From NCBI RefSeq assembly GCF_003202205.1, contig NZ_PDOG01000002.1, positions 201,148-265,147 of the forward strand: a stretch of DNA of 64,000 bases, given 5' to 3'. The notes below the pieces were generated by a model. That model was given only the letters and a program-made list of their open reading frames with translations. It ran no database searches and was not told where the DNA came from. This document shows, piece by piece, positions 1 to 8,469 of the stretch. The DNA is from Halomonas sp. LBP4. GTDB lineage: Bacteria > Pseudomonadota > Gammaproteobacteria > Pseudomonadales > Halomonadaceae. A program made the position numbers and the translations under genes. The stretch's first letter is position 1. The number at the start of each line of letters is the position of its first letter.

Positions 1-1
1 A

Positions 2-1306
2 CTATGGGAAGGCTCGGGTCTCTACAACCTGACCCCGGGCCAGGCGGTGATGGTCGTGGTGGGCCTGCTGCTGCTGTGGCTGGCCATCGCCAAGAAGTTC
101 GAGCCGTTGCTGCTGGTGCCGATCGGCTTCGGCGGGATACTGGCCAACATCCCCGAGGCGGGGCTGGCGCTGTCCGCCGCCGAGCAGGCGGCACACCTGG
201 CCCGCCCCGAGGTGCTGGAACAGATGGCCGCGGCGCTGCAGTTCGGCCTCGAACCGGCGAGCGGTGTCGAGGGGTGGCGGCATGATGTCGCCGAGGTGCT
301 GCATGGCGACACCTCGCCGGCGCTGATCCGCGCGGCCAACGACCTCGCCATGGACGCGGGCTTTGCCCACGGCGTGCTCTACCAGTTCTACAATGTGGCG
401 ATCGCCTCGGGTATCGCTCCGCTGGTGATCTTCATGGGCGTGGGCGCGATGACCGACTTCGGCCCGCTGCTGGCCAACCCGCGGACGCTGTTCCTGGGGG
501 CGGCGGCGCAGTTCGGCATCTTCGCCACCCTGCTCGGCGCGGTGGGCATGTCGGCGATGGGCTGGATGGACTTCTCGCTCCAGCAGGCCGCCGCCATCGG
601 CATCATCGGCGGCGCCGACGGCCCCACCTCGATCTATGTGTCGAGCATCCTGGCGCCGGAACTGCTGGGCGCGATCGCCGTGGCCTCCTACTCCTACATG
701 GCGCTGGTGCCGCTGATCCAGCCGCCGATCATGAAGGCGCTGACCACGAAGCAGGAGCGCGAGATCGCCATGACCCAGTTGCGGCCGGTCTCCAAGCTGG
801 AGAAGGTCGTCTTCCCGCTCAGCTTGCTGATCCTGGTGGTGCTGTTCCTGCCCGACGCCGCGCCGCTGCTGGGGATGTTCTGCTTCGGCAACCTGATGCG
901 CGAGTGCGGCGTGGTCGAACGCTTGAGCGATACGGCACAGAATGCGCTGATCAATATCGTGACCATCTTCCTGGGGCTGTCGGTGGGCTCCAAGCTGATG
1001 GCCGATCGCTTCCTGGCCTTCGAGACCCTGGGCATCCTGGGGCTGGGCATGGTGGCCTTCGCCATCGGCACCGCCTGCGGCGTCCTGATGGCCAAGCTGA
1101 TGAACACGGTGAGCAGGATGCCGATCAACCCGCTGATCGGCTCGGCGGGGGTCTCGGCGGTGCCGATGGCGGCGCGGGTCTCCAACAAGGTGGGGCTGGA
1201 GTCCAACCCGCACAACTTCCTGCTGATGCATGCCATGGGCCCCAACGTGGCTGGCGTCATCGGCTCGGCGGTGGCCGCCGGTGTGATGATCAAGTACCTG
1301 GGTTGA
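2..1306 (+). CDS. oadB: Na+-translocating decarboxylase beta subunit (OadB-like), 5' truncated by window
   Basis: Membrane carboxybiotin decarboxylase of the oxaloacetate/methylmalonyl/glutaconyl-CoA decarboxylase family, which couples release of CO2 from carboxybiotin to Na+ export. The reading frame is open from base 2 and begins mid-protein with [16 protein letters not shown], a typical near-N-terminal OadB stretch, so only the first few residues are missing. About 434 residues are visible. They contain the family segment [19 protein letters not shown], many hydrophobic helices, and [20 protein letters not shown], the conserved region around the Asp implicated in Na+/H+ passage. Alpha and gamma subunits should lie just upstream. 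The 3' end overlaps the convergent yigZ by 17 bases. The family call is firm; the physiological substrate cannot be told from this subunit. Confidence 0.9.
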   Translation, partial: LWEGSGLYNLTPGQAVMVVVGLLLLWLAIAKKFEPLLLVPIGFGGILANIPEAGLALSAAEQAAHLARPEVLEQMAAALQFGLEPASGVEGWRHDVAEVLHGDTSPALIRAANDLAMDAGFAHGVLYQFYNVAIASGIAPLVIFMGVGAMTDFGPLLANPRTLFLGAAAQFGIFATLLGAVGMSAMGWMDFSLQQAAAIGIIGGADGPTSIYVSSILAPELLGAIAVASYSYMALVPLIQPPIMKALTTKQEREIAMTQLRPVSKLEKVVFPLSLLILVVLFLPDAAPLLGMFCFGNLMRECGVVERLSDTAQNALINIVTIFLGLSVGSKLMADRFLAFETLGILGLGMVAFAIGTACGVLMAKLMNTVSRMPINPLIGSAGVSAVPMAARVSNKVGLESNPHNFLLMHAMGPNVAGVIGSAVAAGVMIKYLG

Positions 1307-1913
1307 CGATGTCGACCCGCCCGCGCAGCCGGGCTTCCAGCGGGGTCAGGTCGACGTCGGTGTCGCGGGGCCAGCCCACGGTGAGCAGCACGCCATCGGC
1401 GCCGTAGTCGGCCCGCTCCACGGGGATGCCGCGCTCGGCCAGCCAACTGCGGGCCTCGGCCTCGCCGGCGAAGTCGAGCTTCAACTGCAGGGAGGTGCGT
1501 TCGATGACCTCGCGCCGGGGCAGGTCTTCCAGGGCCTGGGCGACGGCCTGGGCGTAGGCCCGCGCCAGGCCGCCGGTGCCGAGCTTGGTGCCGCCGAAGT
1601 AGCGGGTCACCACGCAGCCCACCTGCCCGAGGCCGGCGCCGGCGAGTACCTGGAACATGGGTCGCCCGGCGGTGCCGCCGGGCTCGCCGCCGTCGGAGAA
1701 ACCGATGGCGGCCTGCTCGCCGGGCGGGCCGGCGATGAAGGCGCTGCAGTGGTGGCTGGCGTTGGGGTGGGCGTGACGGGCCTCGGCCAGCAGGGCGTCG
1801 AAGGCGGCCGTGTCCGGGGCATGGCAGAGCCAGGCGATGAAGCGGCTCTTCTCCACTTCCAGCTCGCTCTCGCGCCACTGCCCGGCGGGAATGTCGGGCA
1901 CCGCAAAGCGCAT
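1290..1913 (-). CDS. yigZ: YigZ/IMPACT family protein (UPF0029)
   Basis: A 207-residue protein of the YigZ/IMPACT family. Eukaryotic IMPACT modulates GCN2; the bacterial role is unsettled. The N-terminal domain carries the family marks [10 protein letters not shown] (about residues 20-29), [22 protein letters not shown] and [15 protein letters not shown]. The C-terminal alpha/beta domain (about residues 135-205) is the EF-G domain IV-like part. Length matches E. coli YigZ (about 204). The ATG at 1913 overlaps the stop of the LexA-like gene upstream as ATGA, so the two are probably cotranscribed. The 3' end runs 17 bases into the convergent oadB. Confidence 0.88.
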   Translation of the reverse strand: MRFAVPDIPAGQWRESELEVEKSRFIAWLCHAPDTAAFDALLAEARHAHPNASHHCSAFIAGPPGEQAAIGFSDGGEPGGTAGRPMFQVLAGAGLGQVGCVVTRYFGGTKLGTGGLARAYAQAVAQALEDLPRREVIERTSLQLKLDFAGEAEARSWLAERGIPVERADYGADGVLLTVGWPRDTDVDLTPLEARLRGRVDIVNPGT

Positions 1914-2398
1914 CAGGCGGCCAGACCCGTCTGGCGCACCACGCCCATCACCAGCCCCAGGACCTGGATGTCACTGTTCTTGAGGTAGATGGGGGCCATG
2001 CTCTCGTTGGCCGGCTGCAGGCGCACGCCCGACTTCTCGATGTAGAGCTTCTTCAGGGTGACCTCCTGGTCGTTGATCATCACCACGGCGGTCTCTCCGT
2101 TCTCGGCGCTCTCGCGGCGTTCGATGATGATCACATCCCCGTCGAAGATGTTGCAATCGATCATCGAGTCGCCGCGCACCTTCAGGGCGTAGGTGTTGCG
2201 GCGCACCATGCGCGAGGGCACGTGGATGCTGCCGGCGTCCAGGCAGGCCTCGATGGGGAGTCCCGCCGAGACCCGCCCCAGCAGGGGGACCTCGATCAGC
2301 TCATCGTGGAGCAGGTCGTCGTCCTCGATGGCCTCCCAGGCCTCCGCCAGCGGCAGGTTGGGCCGGCGATGCAGGAACTGCGGGGTGACCTTTGGCAT
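1913..2398 (-). CDS. LexA/UmuD-like S24 self-cleaving protein lacking an HTH domain
   Basis: A 161-residue peptidase S24 protein. The start chosen is the ATG at 2398, which has an AGGAG ribosome site just upstream; a longer upstream extension reads poorly. The self-cleavage bond is Ala45-Gly46 in GRVSAGLP, the catalytic Ser is S78 in RGDSMID and the catalytic Lys is K116 in VTLKKL. The arm before the cleavage site is 45 residues, too short for the winged helix of LexA (cleavage near residue 84) and longer than UmuD's (near 24). It should therefore be activated by RecA filaments but cannot bind DNA as LexA does. A consensus SOS box lies 39-54 bases upstream of the start. A umuC-type polymerase is not next to it; yigZ is. 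Role is either a mutasome accessory factor or an SOS modulator; specific function unknown. Confidence 0.8.
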   Translation of the reverse strand: MPKVTPQFLHRRPNLPLAEAWEAIEDDDLLHDELIEVPLLGRVSAGLPIEACLDAGSIHVPSRMVRRNTYALKVRGDSMIDCNIFDGDVIIIERRESAENGETAVVMINDQEVTLKKLYIEKSGVRLQPANESMAPIYLKNSDIQVLGLVMGVVRQTGLAA

Positions 2399-2436
2399 GA
2401 TGCGTCTCTCCTGTCGGCAGACCAGTGAGCAAACCA

Positions 2437-2489
2437 CTGTCGATGCGTACAGTGCATCTGAAGCATAGCAGGGGGTCGGGATCTGGCAA
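2437..2489 (-). promoter_or_regulatory. SOS box and sigma-70 promoter of the LexA/UmuD-like gene
   Basis: On the minus strand TTGCCA (2484-2489) and TATGCT (2462-2467) are separated by 16 bases. The expected transcription start falls at a perfect CTGT-N8-ACAG LexA operator at 2437-2452 (CTGTCGATGCGTACAG, itself inside the wider palindrome CACTGT...ACAGTG). LexA bound there would block initiation, so the downstream self-cleaving protein and yigZ are predicted to be DNA-damage inducible. Confidence 0.75.
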
Positions 2490-2615
2490 GGGGCGGCTAT
2501 CGACGGTAGCGTTGATACAGGTCAACTGCGACCGGCTGACACACGGCCTGCTCTGGCAGCAAAAGCCCTTTCCGTGTAGAGTTCCGGCGAAATTACCCCA
2601 TGTCGGGAGAGTGCC

Positions 2616-3260
2616 TTGCCCCTGCGTCTGCAAGCCCGAGAGCTGGCCTGTGAGCGTGACGACCGCCGGCTGTTCGAGGATCTCGATCTGGACATTCGCG
2701 CCGGCGAGATCGTGCGGGTCGAAGGGCCCAACGGCAGCGGCAAGACCACGCTGCTCAAGATCCTGTCCGGCCAGCTGGCCGACTACCGGGGCGAGCTCTT
2801 CTGGAACGGGGTGCCGATGCGCCGGGTGCGTGGCGATTTCCTCGCCAGCCTGCTCTACCTGGGCCATGCGCCGGGCATCAAGGCGGCCCTGACGCCGCTG
2901 GAGAATCTCGCCTGGTACCAGGCGCTGGCCGATGAGCCTGGTGACGAGGCGGCACGCCTGGCGGCGCTCGAGGGCGTGGGGCTCGCCGGCTTCGAGGACC
3001 TGCCGACGGGACAGCTCTCGGCAGGGCAGCAGCGCCGCGTGGCGCTGGCCCGGCTGGATCTGACGCCGCGGCCGTTGTGGGTGCTCGACGAGCCCTTCAC
3101 CGCCATCGACCGGGACGGTGTGGCGGCCCTGGAGGCGCGCCTCGTCGCCCATGCCCGATCCGGTGGTTGCGTGCTGGTCACCACCCACCATGAGCTCCGG
3201 GCCACCGATGAACTGAGGCGTATCCGTCTCGGTGGGGGAGGAGACGATGCCCGGCACTGA
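2616..3260 (+). CDS. ccmA: Heme exporter ATPase CcmA
   Basis: ATP-binding subunit of the CcmABCD complex, which loads heme onto CcmE and releases holo-CcmE for c-type cytochrome maturation. The protein has 214 residues, close to the E. coli length. It shows Walker A GPNGSGKTTLLKIL (about residues 37-50), ABC signature LSAGQQRRVALA and Walker B LWVLDEPFTAID. The start is a TTG at 2616 preceded by GGGAGAG; no better ATG gives the full first strand. It is the first gene of an operon running without break to ccmI, and its 3' end overlaps ccmB by 14 bases. Confidence 0.93.
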   Translation: MPLRLQARELACERDDRRLFEDLDLDIRAGEIVRVEGPNGSGKTTLLKILSGQLADYRGELFWNGVPMRRVRGDFLASLLYLGHAPGIKAALTPLENLAWYQALADEPGDEAARLAALEGVGLAGFEDLPTGQLSAGQQRRVALARLDLTPRPLWVLDEPFTAIDRDGVAALEARLVAHARSGGCVLVTTHHELRATDELRRIRLGGGGDDARH

Positions 3261-3990
3261 GACACCGATGACCGACACCGAGGCGGCCATGCCCTTCCAC
3301 CGGGAACCTCGCGGCGGCCTGATGGTCGCATTGCGGGCGACCCTGAAACGCGATCTGGTGCTGCTGTTGCGGCGGCGCAGCGAGGTGCTCAACCCCTTGG
3401 TGTTCTTCGCCCTGGTGATCACCCTGTTCCCGATCGGCATCTCGCCGGACCCGGAACTGCTGGCCACCATCGCACCCGGGCTGCTTTGGGTGGCGGCCCT
3501 GCTGGCGGCTCTGCTCTCGCTGGACAGCCTGTTTCGCGGCGACTACGACGACGGCTCCCTGGAGCAACTGCTGCTCACGCCCCAGCCGTTGGCCGCCCTG
3601 GGGCTGGCCAAGGTGGCGGTGCATTGGCTGCTCACCGGCCTGCCGCTGGCGCTGATGGCGCCGGTGCTGGGCATCATGCTGTCGCTGCCGGCCGGCAGCT
3701 ACGGGATCCTGGCCCTGTCGCTGGCGCTGGGCACCGCCAGCCTGAGCCTGATCGGCGCCATCGGGGCGGCCCTGACGGTGGGGCTCTCGCGCGGTGGCGT
3801 GCTGCTCTCGCTGCTGGTGCTGCCGCTCTACATCCCGGTGCTGATCTTCGGTGCCGGTGCCGTGCAGGCGGCGATCCTGGGCGATGGCGTCGCGGCGCAC
3901 CTGGCCATTCTCGGTGCCCTGCTGGCGGTGACGCTGATGTTCGCCCCCTGGGCGATTGCGGCGTCGCTGCGTATCAGTATCAACGGTTGA
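3247..3990 (+). CDS. ccmB: Heme exporter membrane protein CcmB
   Basis: Integral membrane partner of CcmA with about six hydrophobic segments. Matches the CcmB family along its length: NPLVFFALVITLFPIGI, PGLLWVAALLAALLSLD, DGSLEQLLL and a C-terminal ALRISING end. The ATG at 3247 follows GGGAGGAG at good spacing. The first 30 or so residues are a poorly conserved extension compared with E. coli CcmB (220 residues), so a later start at 3268 is possible. Overlap with ccmA implies translational coupling. Confidence 0.92.
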   Translation: MPGTETPMTDTEAAMPFHREPRGGLMVALRATLKRDLVLLLRRRSEVLNPLVFFALVITLFPIGISPDPELLATIAPGLLWVAALLAALLSLDSLFRGDYDDGSLEQLLLTPQPLAALGLAKVAVHWLLTGLPLALMAPVLGIMLSLPAGSYGILALSLALGTASLSLIGAIGAALTVGLSRGGVLLSLLVLPLYIPVLIFGAGAVQAAILGDGVAAHLAILGALLAVTLMFAPWAIAASLRISING

Positions 3991-4004
3991 GGAATTGACG
4001 AGGC

Positions 4005-4745
4005 ATGTGGACCTTCATTCACAAGCTCGGGTCACCGAGGTGGTTCTACGCCATCAGCGCCCGCCTGCAGCCCTGGTTCTGGGCCGCGGCGGCGCTGCTG
4101 CTCCTGGTCGGCAGCGTCTGGGGGCTGGCCTTCGCGCCGGCCGACTACCAGCAGGGCAACAGCTTCCGCATCATCTACGTGCACGTGCCGGCGGCCTTCC
4201 TGGCCCAGTCGATCTTCGTCGCCATGGCGGTGGCCGGGTTGATCTTCATGGTCTGGAAGATCAAGGTCGCCGACATGGCGGCGGCGATGATGGCGCCGCT
4301 GGGCGCGGCCATGACCTTCATCGCCCTGTTCTCCGGGGCGGTCTGGGGCATGCCCACCTGGGGCACCTGGTGGATGTGGGACGCCCGCCTGACCTCGATG
4401 CTGATCCTGCTGTTCCTCTATTTCGGCGTCATTGCCCTGCGCGGTGCCTTCTCGAGCCGCGACAGCGCCTCCCGGGCGGCCTCGGTGCTGGCCATGGTGG
4501 GTGTGATCAACATCCCGATCATCAAGTACTCGGTGGACTGGTGGTACACCCTGCACCAGCCGGCCACCTTTACCGTCACCTCGCGGCCGTCCATGCCCAT
4601 GGAGATGTGGCTGCCGCTGTTGATCATGCTGCTGGGGTTCTACAGCTTCTTCATCGCCCTGACGCTGATGCGCACCCGCAGCGAGATCCTGCGCCGCGAG
4701 TCGACCAAGCGCTGGGTGCGTGACCTGGCCGCGGAGGAGGCATGA
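4005..4745 (+). CDS. ccmC: Heme-handling membrane protein CcmC
   Basis: Six-helix membrane protein of the heme handling protein superfamily that presents heme to CcmE at the periplasmic face. The tryptophan-rich WWD domain ([13 protein letters not shown], about residues 119-131) is present. It is flanked by the two histidine-bearing loops ([10 protein letters not shown] and WWYTLHQPA) expected to ligate heme. At 246 residues it matches the family. Start ATG at 4005 has a GAGG ribosome site. The stop overlaps the first codons of ccmD. Confidence 0.94.
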   Translation: MWTFIHKLGSPRWFYAISARLQPWFWAAAALLLLVGSVWGLAFAPADYQQGNSFRIIYVHVPAAFLAQSIFVAMAVAGLIFMVWKIKVADMAAAMMAPLGAAMTFIALFSGAVWGMPTWGTWWMWDARLTSMLILLFLYFGVIALRGAFSSRDSASRAASVLAMVGVINIPIIKYSVDWWYTLHQPATFTVTSRPSMPMEMWLPLLIMLLGFYSFFIALTLMRTRSEILRRESTKRWVRDLAAEEA

Positions 4746-4975
4746 TGGCCTTCGCCAGCTTCAACGAGTTTCTTGCCATGGGCGGCCACGGCCCCTATGT
4801 CTGGACCTCCTGGGCCGTCACCGCGGCGCTGCTCGGGGGCATCGTGATACATGCCCGCAGCGAGCGTCGCCAACTGCTGCGCAACCTGCAGCGCCGGGCG
4901 CGGCGCGAGCGGCGCCTGGCCGGCGGCCGGGCACCGGTTTCCCATCAGAGGGGTGGACACGTCGATGACACCTAA
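4742..4975 (+). CDS. ccmD: Heme exporter small protein CcmD
   Basis: A 77-residue single-span protein holding CcmE to the CcmABC complex. It has the family pattern of [18 protein letters not shown] followed by one transmembrane helix and a very basic, arginine-rich cytoplasmic tail. Start ATG at 4742 (or the next codon at 4745) overlaps the ccmC stop; the 3' end overlaps ccmE by 11 bases. Identified by position as much as by sequence, because CcmD is poorly conserved. Confidence 0.88.
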   Translation: MMAFASFNEFLAMGGHGPYVWTSWAVTAALLGGIVIHARSERRQLLRNLQRRARRERRLAGGRAPVSHQRGGHVDDT

Positions 4976-5471
4976 ACGCAAGCAGAAGCTGTTCGTGGTC
5001 CTGGGGCTGGTCTCGCTGGCCGCCATTGCCGTGGGCCTGACCCTCTACGCCCTGCGCAGCAACATCAACCTCTTCTTCAGCCCGGTGCAGATCGCCGCCG
5101 GGGAGGCCCCCTTCGAGCGCCAGATCCGTGCCGGTGGCATGGTCAAGGCGGGCTCGGTGTCGCGCGACCGCGAGAGCCTCGAGGTGGCATTCACCGTGAC
5201 AGACTATGTCGATGACCTCGAGGTGCGCTACAGCGGCATCCTCCCCGACCTGTTCCGCGAGGGGCAGGGGGTGGTGGTGGTCGGCGAGCTCCAGCGCGAC
5301 GGCTGGCTCAGGGCCGACCAGGTGCTGGCCCGCCACGACGAGAACTACATGCCGCCGGAAGTGGCCCAGGCCCTCGAGGAGGCCGGCTACTCGCCCGCCG
5401 ACTACCAGGCCAAGGCCGCCGAGATGGCCGAGCGGCTCGGCGCCCAGGACGACGGCGCCAGCCAGAACTGA
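4965..5471 (+). CDS. ccmE: Periplasmic heme chaperone CcmE
   Basis: Membrane-anchored OB-fold protein that binds heme covalently through a single histidine and hands it to CcmF. After a short basic N-terminus (MTPKRKQKL) and one transmembrane helix comes the beta-barrel with AGGMVKAGSV and the heme-attachment motif HDENYMPPEV, whose His is the covalent ligand. Length 168 residues, typical. The ATG at 4965 is preferred over an upstream in-frame start because it gives the standard N-terminus. The acidic, alanine-rich tail is variable in the family. Confidence 0.94.
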   Translation: MTPKRKQKLFVVLGLVSLAAIAVGLTLYALRSNINLFFSPVQIAAGEAPFERQIRAGGMVKAGSVSRDRESLEVAFTVTDYVDDLEVRYSGILPDLFREGQGVVVVGELQRDGWLRADQVLARHDENYMPPEVAQALEEAGYSPADYQAKAAEMAERLGAQDDGASQN

Positions 5472-5483
5472 TCCGGAGTGTCC

Positions 5484-7487
5484 ATGCAGACCCTGATGAT
5501 CCCCGAAATCGGCCACTACGCGCTGATCATCGCCTTGCTGATGGCGCTGGTCCAGGGAGTGATGCCCCTGGCAGGGGCGGCGACCCGCCGTCCGCTGTGG
5601 ATGGCCTATGCGCGCCCCATGGCCACCGGCCAGTTCCTGTTCCTGGCCATCGCCTATGCCTGCCTGACCGCCAGCTACCTGTTGGATGACTTCAGCGTGG
5701 CCAACGTCGCCAGCAACTCCAACTCCATGCTGCCCTGGTACTACAAGGCCAGCGCCGTCTGGGGCAACCACGAGGGCTCGGTGCTGTTGTGGAGCCTGAT
5801 CCTGGCGGCCTGGTCCTTCGCCGTGAGCCGCTTCTCCCGGGAGCTGCCCCGCGACATGCTGGCCCGGGTCCTCGGCGTGATGGGGCTGGTCAGCGTGGGC
5901 TTCCTGGCCTTCGTGCTGGTCACCTCCAACCCCTTCGAGCGGTTGCTGCCCAACATTCCCCAGGACGGTGCCGACCTCAACCCGCTGCTGCAGGACTTCG
6001 GCCTGATCGTGCACCCGCCGATGCTCTACATGGGCTACGTGGGCTTCTCGGTGGTCTTCGCCTTCGCCATCGCGGCGCTGTTGGGCGGGCGCCTGGACGC
6101 CGCCTGGACCCGCTGGGCACGGCCCTGGACCAACATCGCCTGGGCCTTCCTCACCGTGGGCATCGCGCTGGGCAGCTGGTGGGCCTACTACGAGCTGGGC
6201 TGGGGGGGCTGGTGGTTCTGGGACCCGGTGGAGAATGCCTCGCTGCTGCCCTGGCTGGCCGGCACCGCGCTGATCCACTCCCTGGCGGTGACCGAGAAGC
6301 GGGGCGCCTTCAAGAGCTGGACGGTGCTGCTGGCGATCACCACCTTCTCGCTGTCGCTGATGGGCACCTTCCTGGTGCGCTCGGGCGTGCTCACCTCGGT
6401 GCATGCCTTCGCCAACGATCCCTCCCGCGGGCTCTTCATCCTGGTGCTGCTGGGCATCACCGTGGGCCTCTCGCTGCTGCTGTTCGCCCTGCGCGCCCCC
6501 CGGGTCAGCCACCAGGTCGGCTTCGGCTGGCTCTCCCGAGACGCCCTGCTGCTGATCAACAACATCCTGCTGGTGATCATGACCGTCACGGTGCTGCTCG
6601 GCACGGTCTACCCGCTACTGCTCGATGCCCTGAACCTGGGCAAGATCAGCGTGGGCCCGCCCTACTTCAATGCGCTCTTCGTGCCGCTGACGGTGGTACT
6701 CTGCCTGTTCATGGGCCTCGGCCCCCTGGCACGCTGGAAGCATACCGACAGTGGCGACCTGCTGCGCCGCTGCTGGCTCGCCGGCCTCGTCGCCCTGGTC
6801 ATCGGCGCGGCCGCCCCGCTGCTCTACCGCGGCGAGTGGAACCTCAAGGTGAGCCTGGGGGTGGTGGTGGCGCTGTGGATCGTGCTGCCCATGCTGCGCG
6901 ACCTGTGGACCAGGACGCGTCACGCGTCCGGCCGTCTGGCCGGCGTCAAGCGGCTGTCGCTGGCCTACTGGGGGATGATCCTCGGGCACCTGGGGATGGC
7001 GGTGACCATCGTCGGCGTCACCGTGGTCTCCAACTACGCCATCGAGCGCAACGTGCGCATGGGCGTGGGCGACAGTGTCCAGGTGGCCGGCTACACCTTC
7101 ACCATGACCGGGCTGACCAGCCGCCGCGGTGCCAACTTCCTGGCCGACCGCGCGGAGATCGAGGTGCGGCGCGGCGAGAGCCGGCGCAGCTTCACCATGA
7201 CCCCCGAGAAGCGGCTCTATATCGCCCGCGGCATGCCGATGACCCAGGTCGCGCTGCGCCCGGGGCTCTTCCGTGACCTCTACGTGGCCATGGGCGAGGA
7301 CCTGGACGACGGCAGCTGGGCCATGCGTGTCCAGTACAAGCCCTTCGTGCGCTGGCTGTGGCTCGGGGCCCTGCTGATGGCCGCCGGTGGCGTGCTGGCG
7401 GTGGTCGACCGTCGCTACCGGCGCACCGTCACGGCCCGCGACCCGGAACGGGCTCCGGCCGAGAAGCCCCGGGAGGCTACCGTATGA
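5484..7487 (+). CDS. ccmF: Cytochrome c heme lyase subunit CcmF
   Basis: Large polytopic membrane protein (667 residues) that transfers heme from CcmE to apocytochrome c together with CcmH and CcmI. It carries the WWD motif WGGWWFWDPVENASLLPWLA, the ASNSN and WGNHEGSVLLW loops and about 14-15 hydrophobic segments. The ATG at 5484 is chosen because CCGGAG at 5472-5477 is well spaced from it; a GTG at 5478 would abut the ribosome site. The stop overlaps ccmG as ATGA. Confidence 0.95.
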   Translation: MQTLMIPEIGHYALIIALLMALVQGVMPLAGAATRRPLWMAYARPMATGQFLFLAIAYACLTASYLLDDFSVANVASNSNSMLPWYYKASAVWGNHEGSVLLWSLILAAWSFAVSRFSRELPRDMLARVLGVMGLVSVGFLAFVLVTSNPFERLLPNIPQDGADLNPLLQDFGLIVHPPMLYMGYVGFSVVFAFAIAALLGGRLDAAWTRWARPWTNIAWAFLTVGIALGSWWAYYELGWGGWWFWDPVENASLLPWLAGTALIHSLAVTEKRGAFKSWTVLLAITTFSLSLMGTFLVRSGVLTSVHAFANDPSRGLFILVLLGITVGLSLLLFALRAPRVSHQVGFGWLSRDALLLINNILLVIMTVTVLLGTVYPLLLDALNLGKISVGPPYFNALFVPLTVVLCLFMGLGPLARWKHTDSGDLLRRCWLAGLVALVIGAAAPLLYRGEWNLKVSLGVVVALWIVLPMLRDLWTRTRHASGRLAGVKRLSLAYWGMILGHLGMAVTIVGVTVVSNYAIERNVRMGVGDSVQVAGYTFTMTGLTSRRGANFLADRAEIEVRRGESRRSFTMTPEKRLYIARGMPMTQVALRPGLFRDLYVAMGEDLDDGSWAMRVQYKPFVRWLWLGALLMAAGGVLAVVDRRYRRTVTARDPERAPAEKPREATV

Positions 7488-8011
7488 AGCGTCGCCTGCT
7501 GCTGTTGCTGCCGCTGGTCGGCTTCCTGGCGCTCGGCGCCTTCCTCTACATGGGGCTGTCGATCAACCCCTTCGAGCGTGACTCGGCGCTGATGGCCCGC
7601 GACTTCCCGGCCTTCGAGCTCGCCACCCTGGAGGATCCCGAGCGGGTGGTGGACGCCTCGCTGCTCGAGGGCGAAGTCACCCTGGTCAACGTCTGGGGCG
7701 AATGGTGCCCGACCTGCAAGCAGGAGATGCCCCAGTTGCTCGACCTTGCCGAGCGCGGCGTGCGCCTGGTGGGGATCGACTACAAGGACACCCGCGAGAA
7801 GGGCAGCGCGTTCCTCGACGAGTTCGGCAACCCCTTCGAGGTCAACATCTTCGACCCGGACGGGACCCTGGGCTTCGACCTGGGGGTCTATGGCGCCCCG
7901 GAGACCTTCCTGGTCGATCGCGACGGGGTGATCCGCTACCACCACACCGGCTATATCAAGCCGGAGGACGTGCGCGACACGATATTGCCGGAGGTGGAGA
8001 AATGGCGCTGA
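7484..8011 (+). CDS. ccmG: Thiol:disulfide oxidoreductase CcmG/DsbE
   Basis: Periplasmic membrane-tethered thioredoxin-fold protein that keeps apocytochrome c cysteines reduced for heme attachment. It has an N-terminal signal anchor (residues 4-25), then the thioredoxin fold with the active site WGEWCPTCKQE (Cys75 and Cys78), the family GVDYKD-like strand (GIDYKD) and the cis-Pro loop YGAPETFLVD. Length 175 residues fits DsbE. ATG at 7484 overlaps the ccmF stop. Confidence 0.94.
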   Translation: MKRRLLLLLPLVGFLALGAFLYMGLSINPFERDSALMARDFPAFELATLEDPERVVDASLLEGEVTLVNVWGEWCPTCKQEMPQLLDLAERGVRLVGIDYKDTREKGSAFLDEFGNPFEVNIFDPDGTLGFDLGVYGAPETFLVDRDGVIRYHHTGYIKPEDVRDTILPEVEKWR

Positions 8012-8469
8012 TGATGCGATGGCTGCTCTGCGTCCTCCTGCTGGTGCCGGCCCTGGGCCAGGCGGCGGTGGAGGTCCGCGAGTTCGACGATCCGGTGACC
8101 GAGCAGCGCTACCGAGATCTCACCGCCACCCTGCGCTGCCCCAAGTGCGAGAATCAGGCGATCGACGACTCCGACTCGCCCATCGCCGGTGACATGCGCG
8201 ATCGGGTCTACGTGCTGCTGCAGGATGGCCGCTCCGACAAGGAGATCCTCGACTTCATGGTCAACCGCTTCGGTGACTATGTGCTTTACAACCCGCGGCT
8301 CGAGGGCCGCACCCTGCTATTGTGGGGCCTGCCCGCGGCCCTGGTGCTGCTCGGTGCCCTGGTGGTGATCCTCATGGTGCGAGCCCGCCGGCGCACGGCG
8401 TCCCGGCGCCTGAGCGCCGAGGAGCGCGCCCGTCTCGACGCCCTGATCAATCGCGAGAGGACCGAATGA
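8002..8469 (+). CDS. ccmH: Cytochrome c maturation protein CcmH
   Basis: Periplasmic apocytochrome-handling oxidoreductase of the CcmFHI complex. 155 residues: signal peptide to about residue 21, then the helical domain with the redox motif LRCPKCENQ (Cys46, Cys49), and a C-terminal transmembrane anchor (LLLWGLPAALVLLGALVVI). This is the short CcmH; the CcmI part is a separate gene, unlike the fused E. coli protein. The ATG at 8002 has a GGAGGTGGAG ribosome site and overlaps ccmG by 10 bases. Confidence 0.93.
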   Translation: MALMMRWLLCVLLLVPALGQAAVEVREFDDPVTEQRYRDLTATLRCPKCENQAIDDSDSPIAGDMRDRVYVLLQDGRSDKEILDFMVNRFGDYVLYNPRLEGRTLLLWGLPAALVLLGALVVILMVRARRRTASRRLSAEERARLDALINRERTE

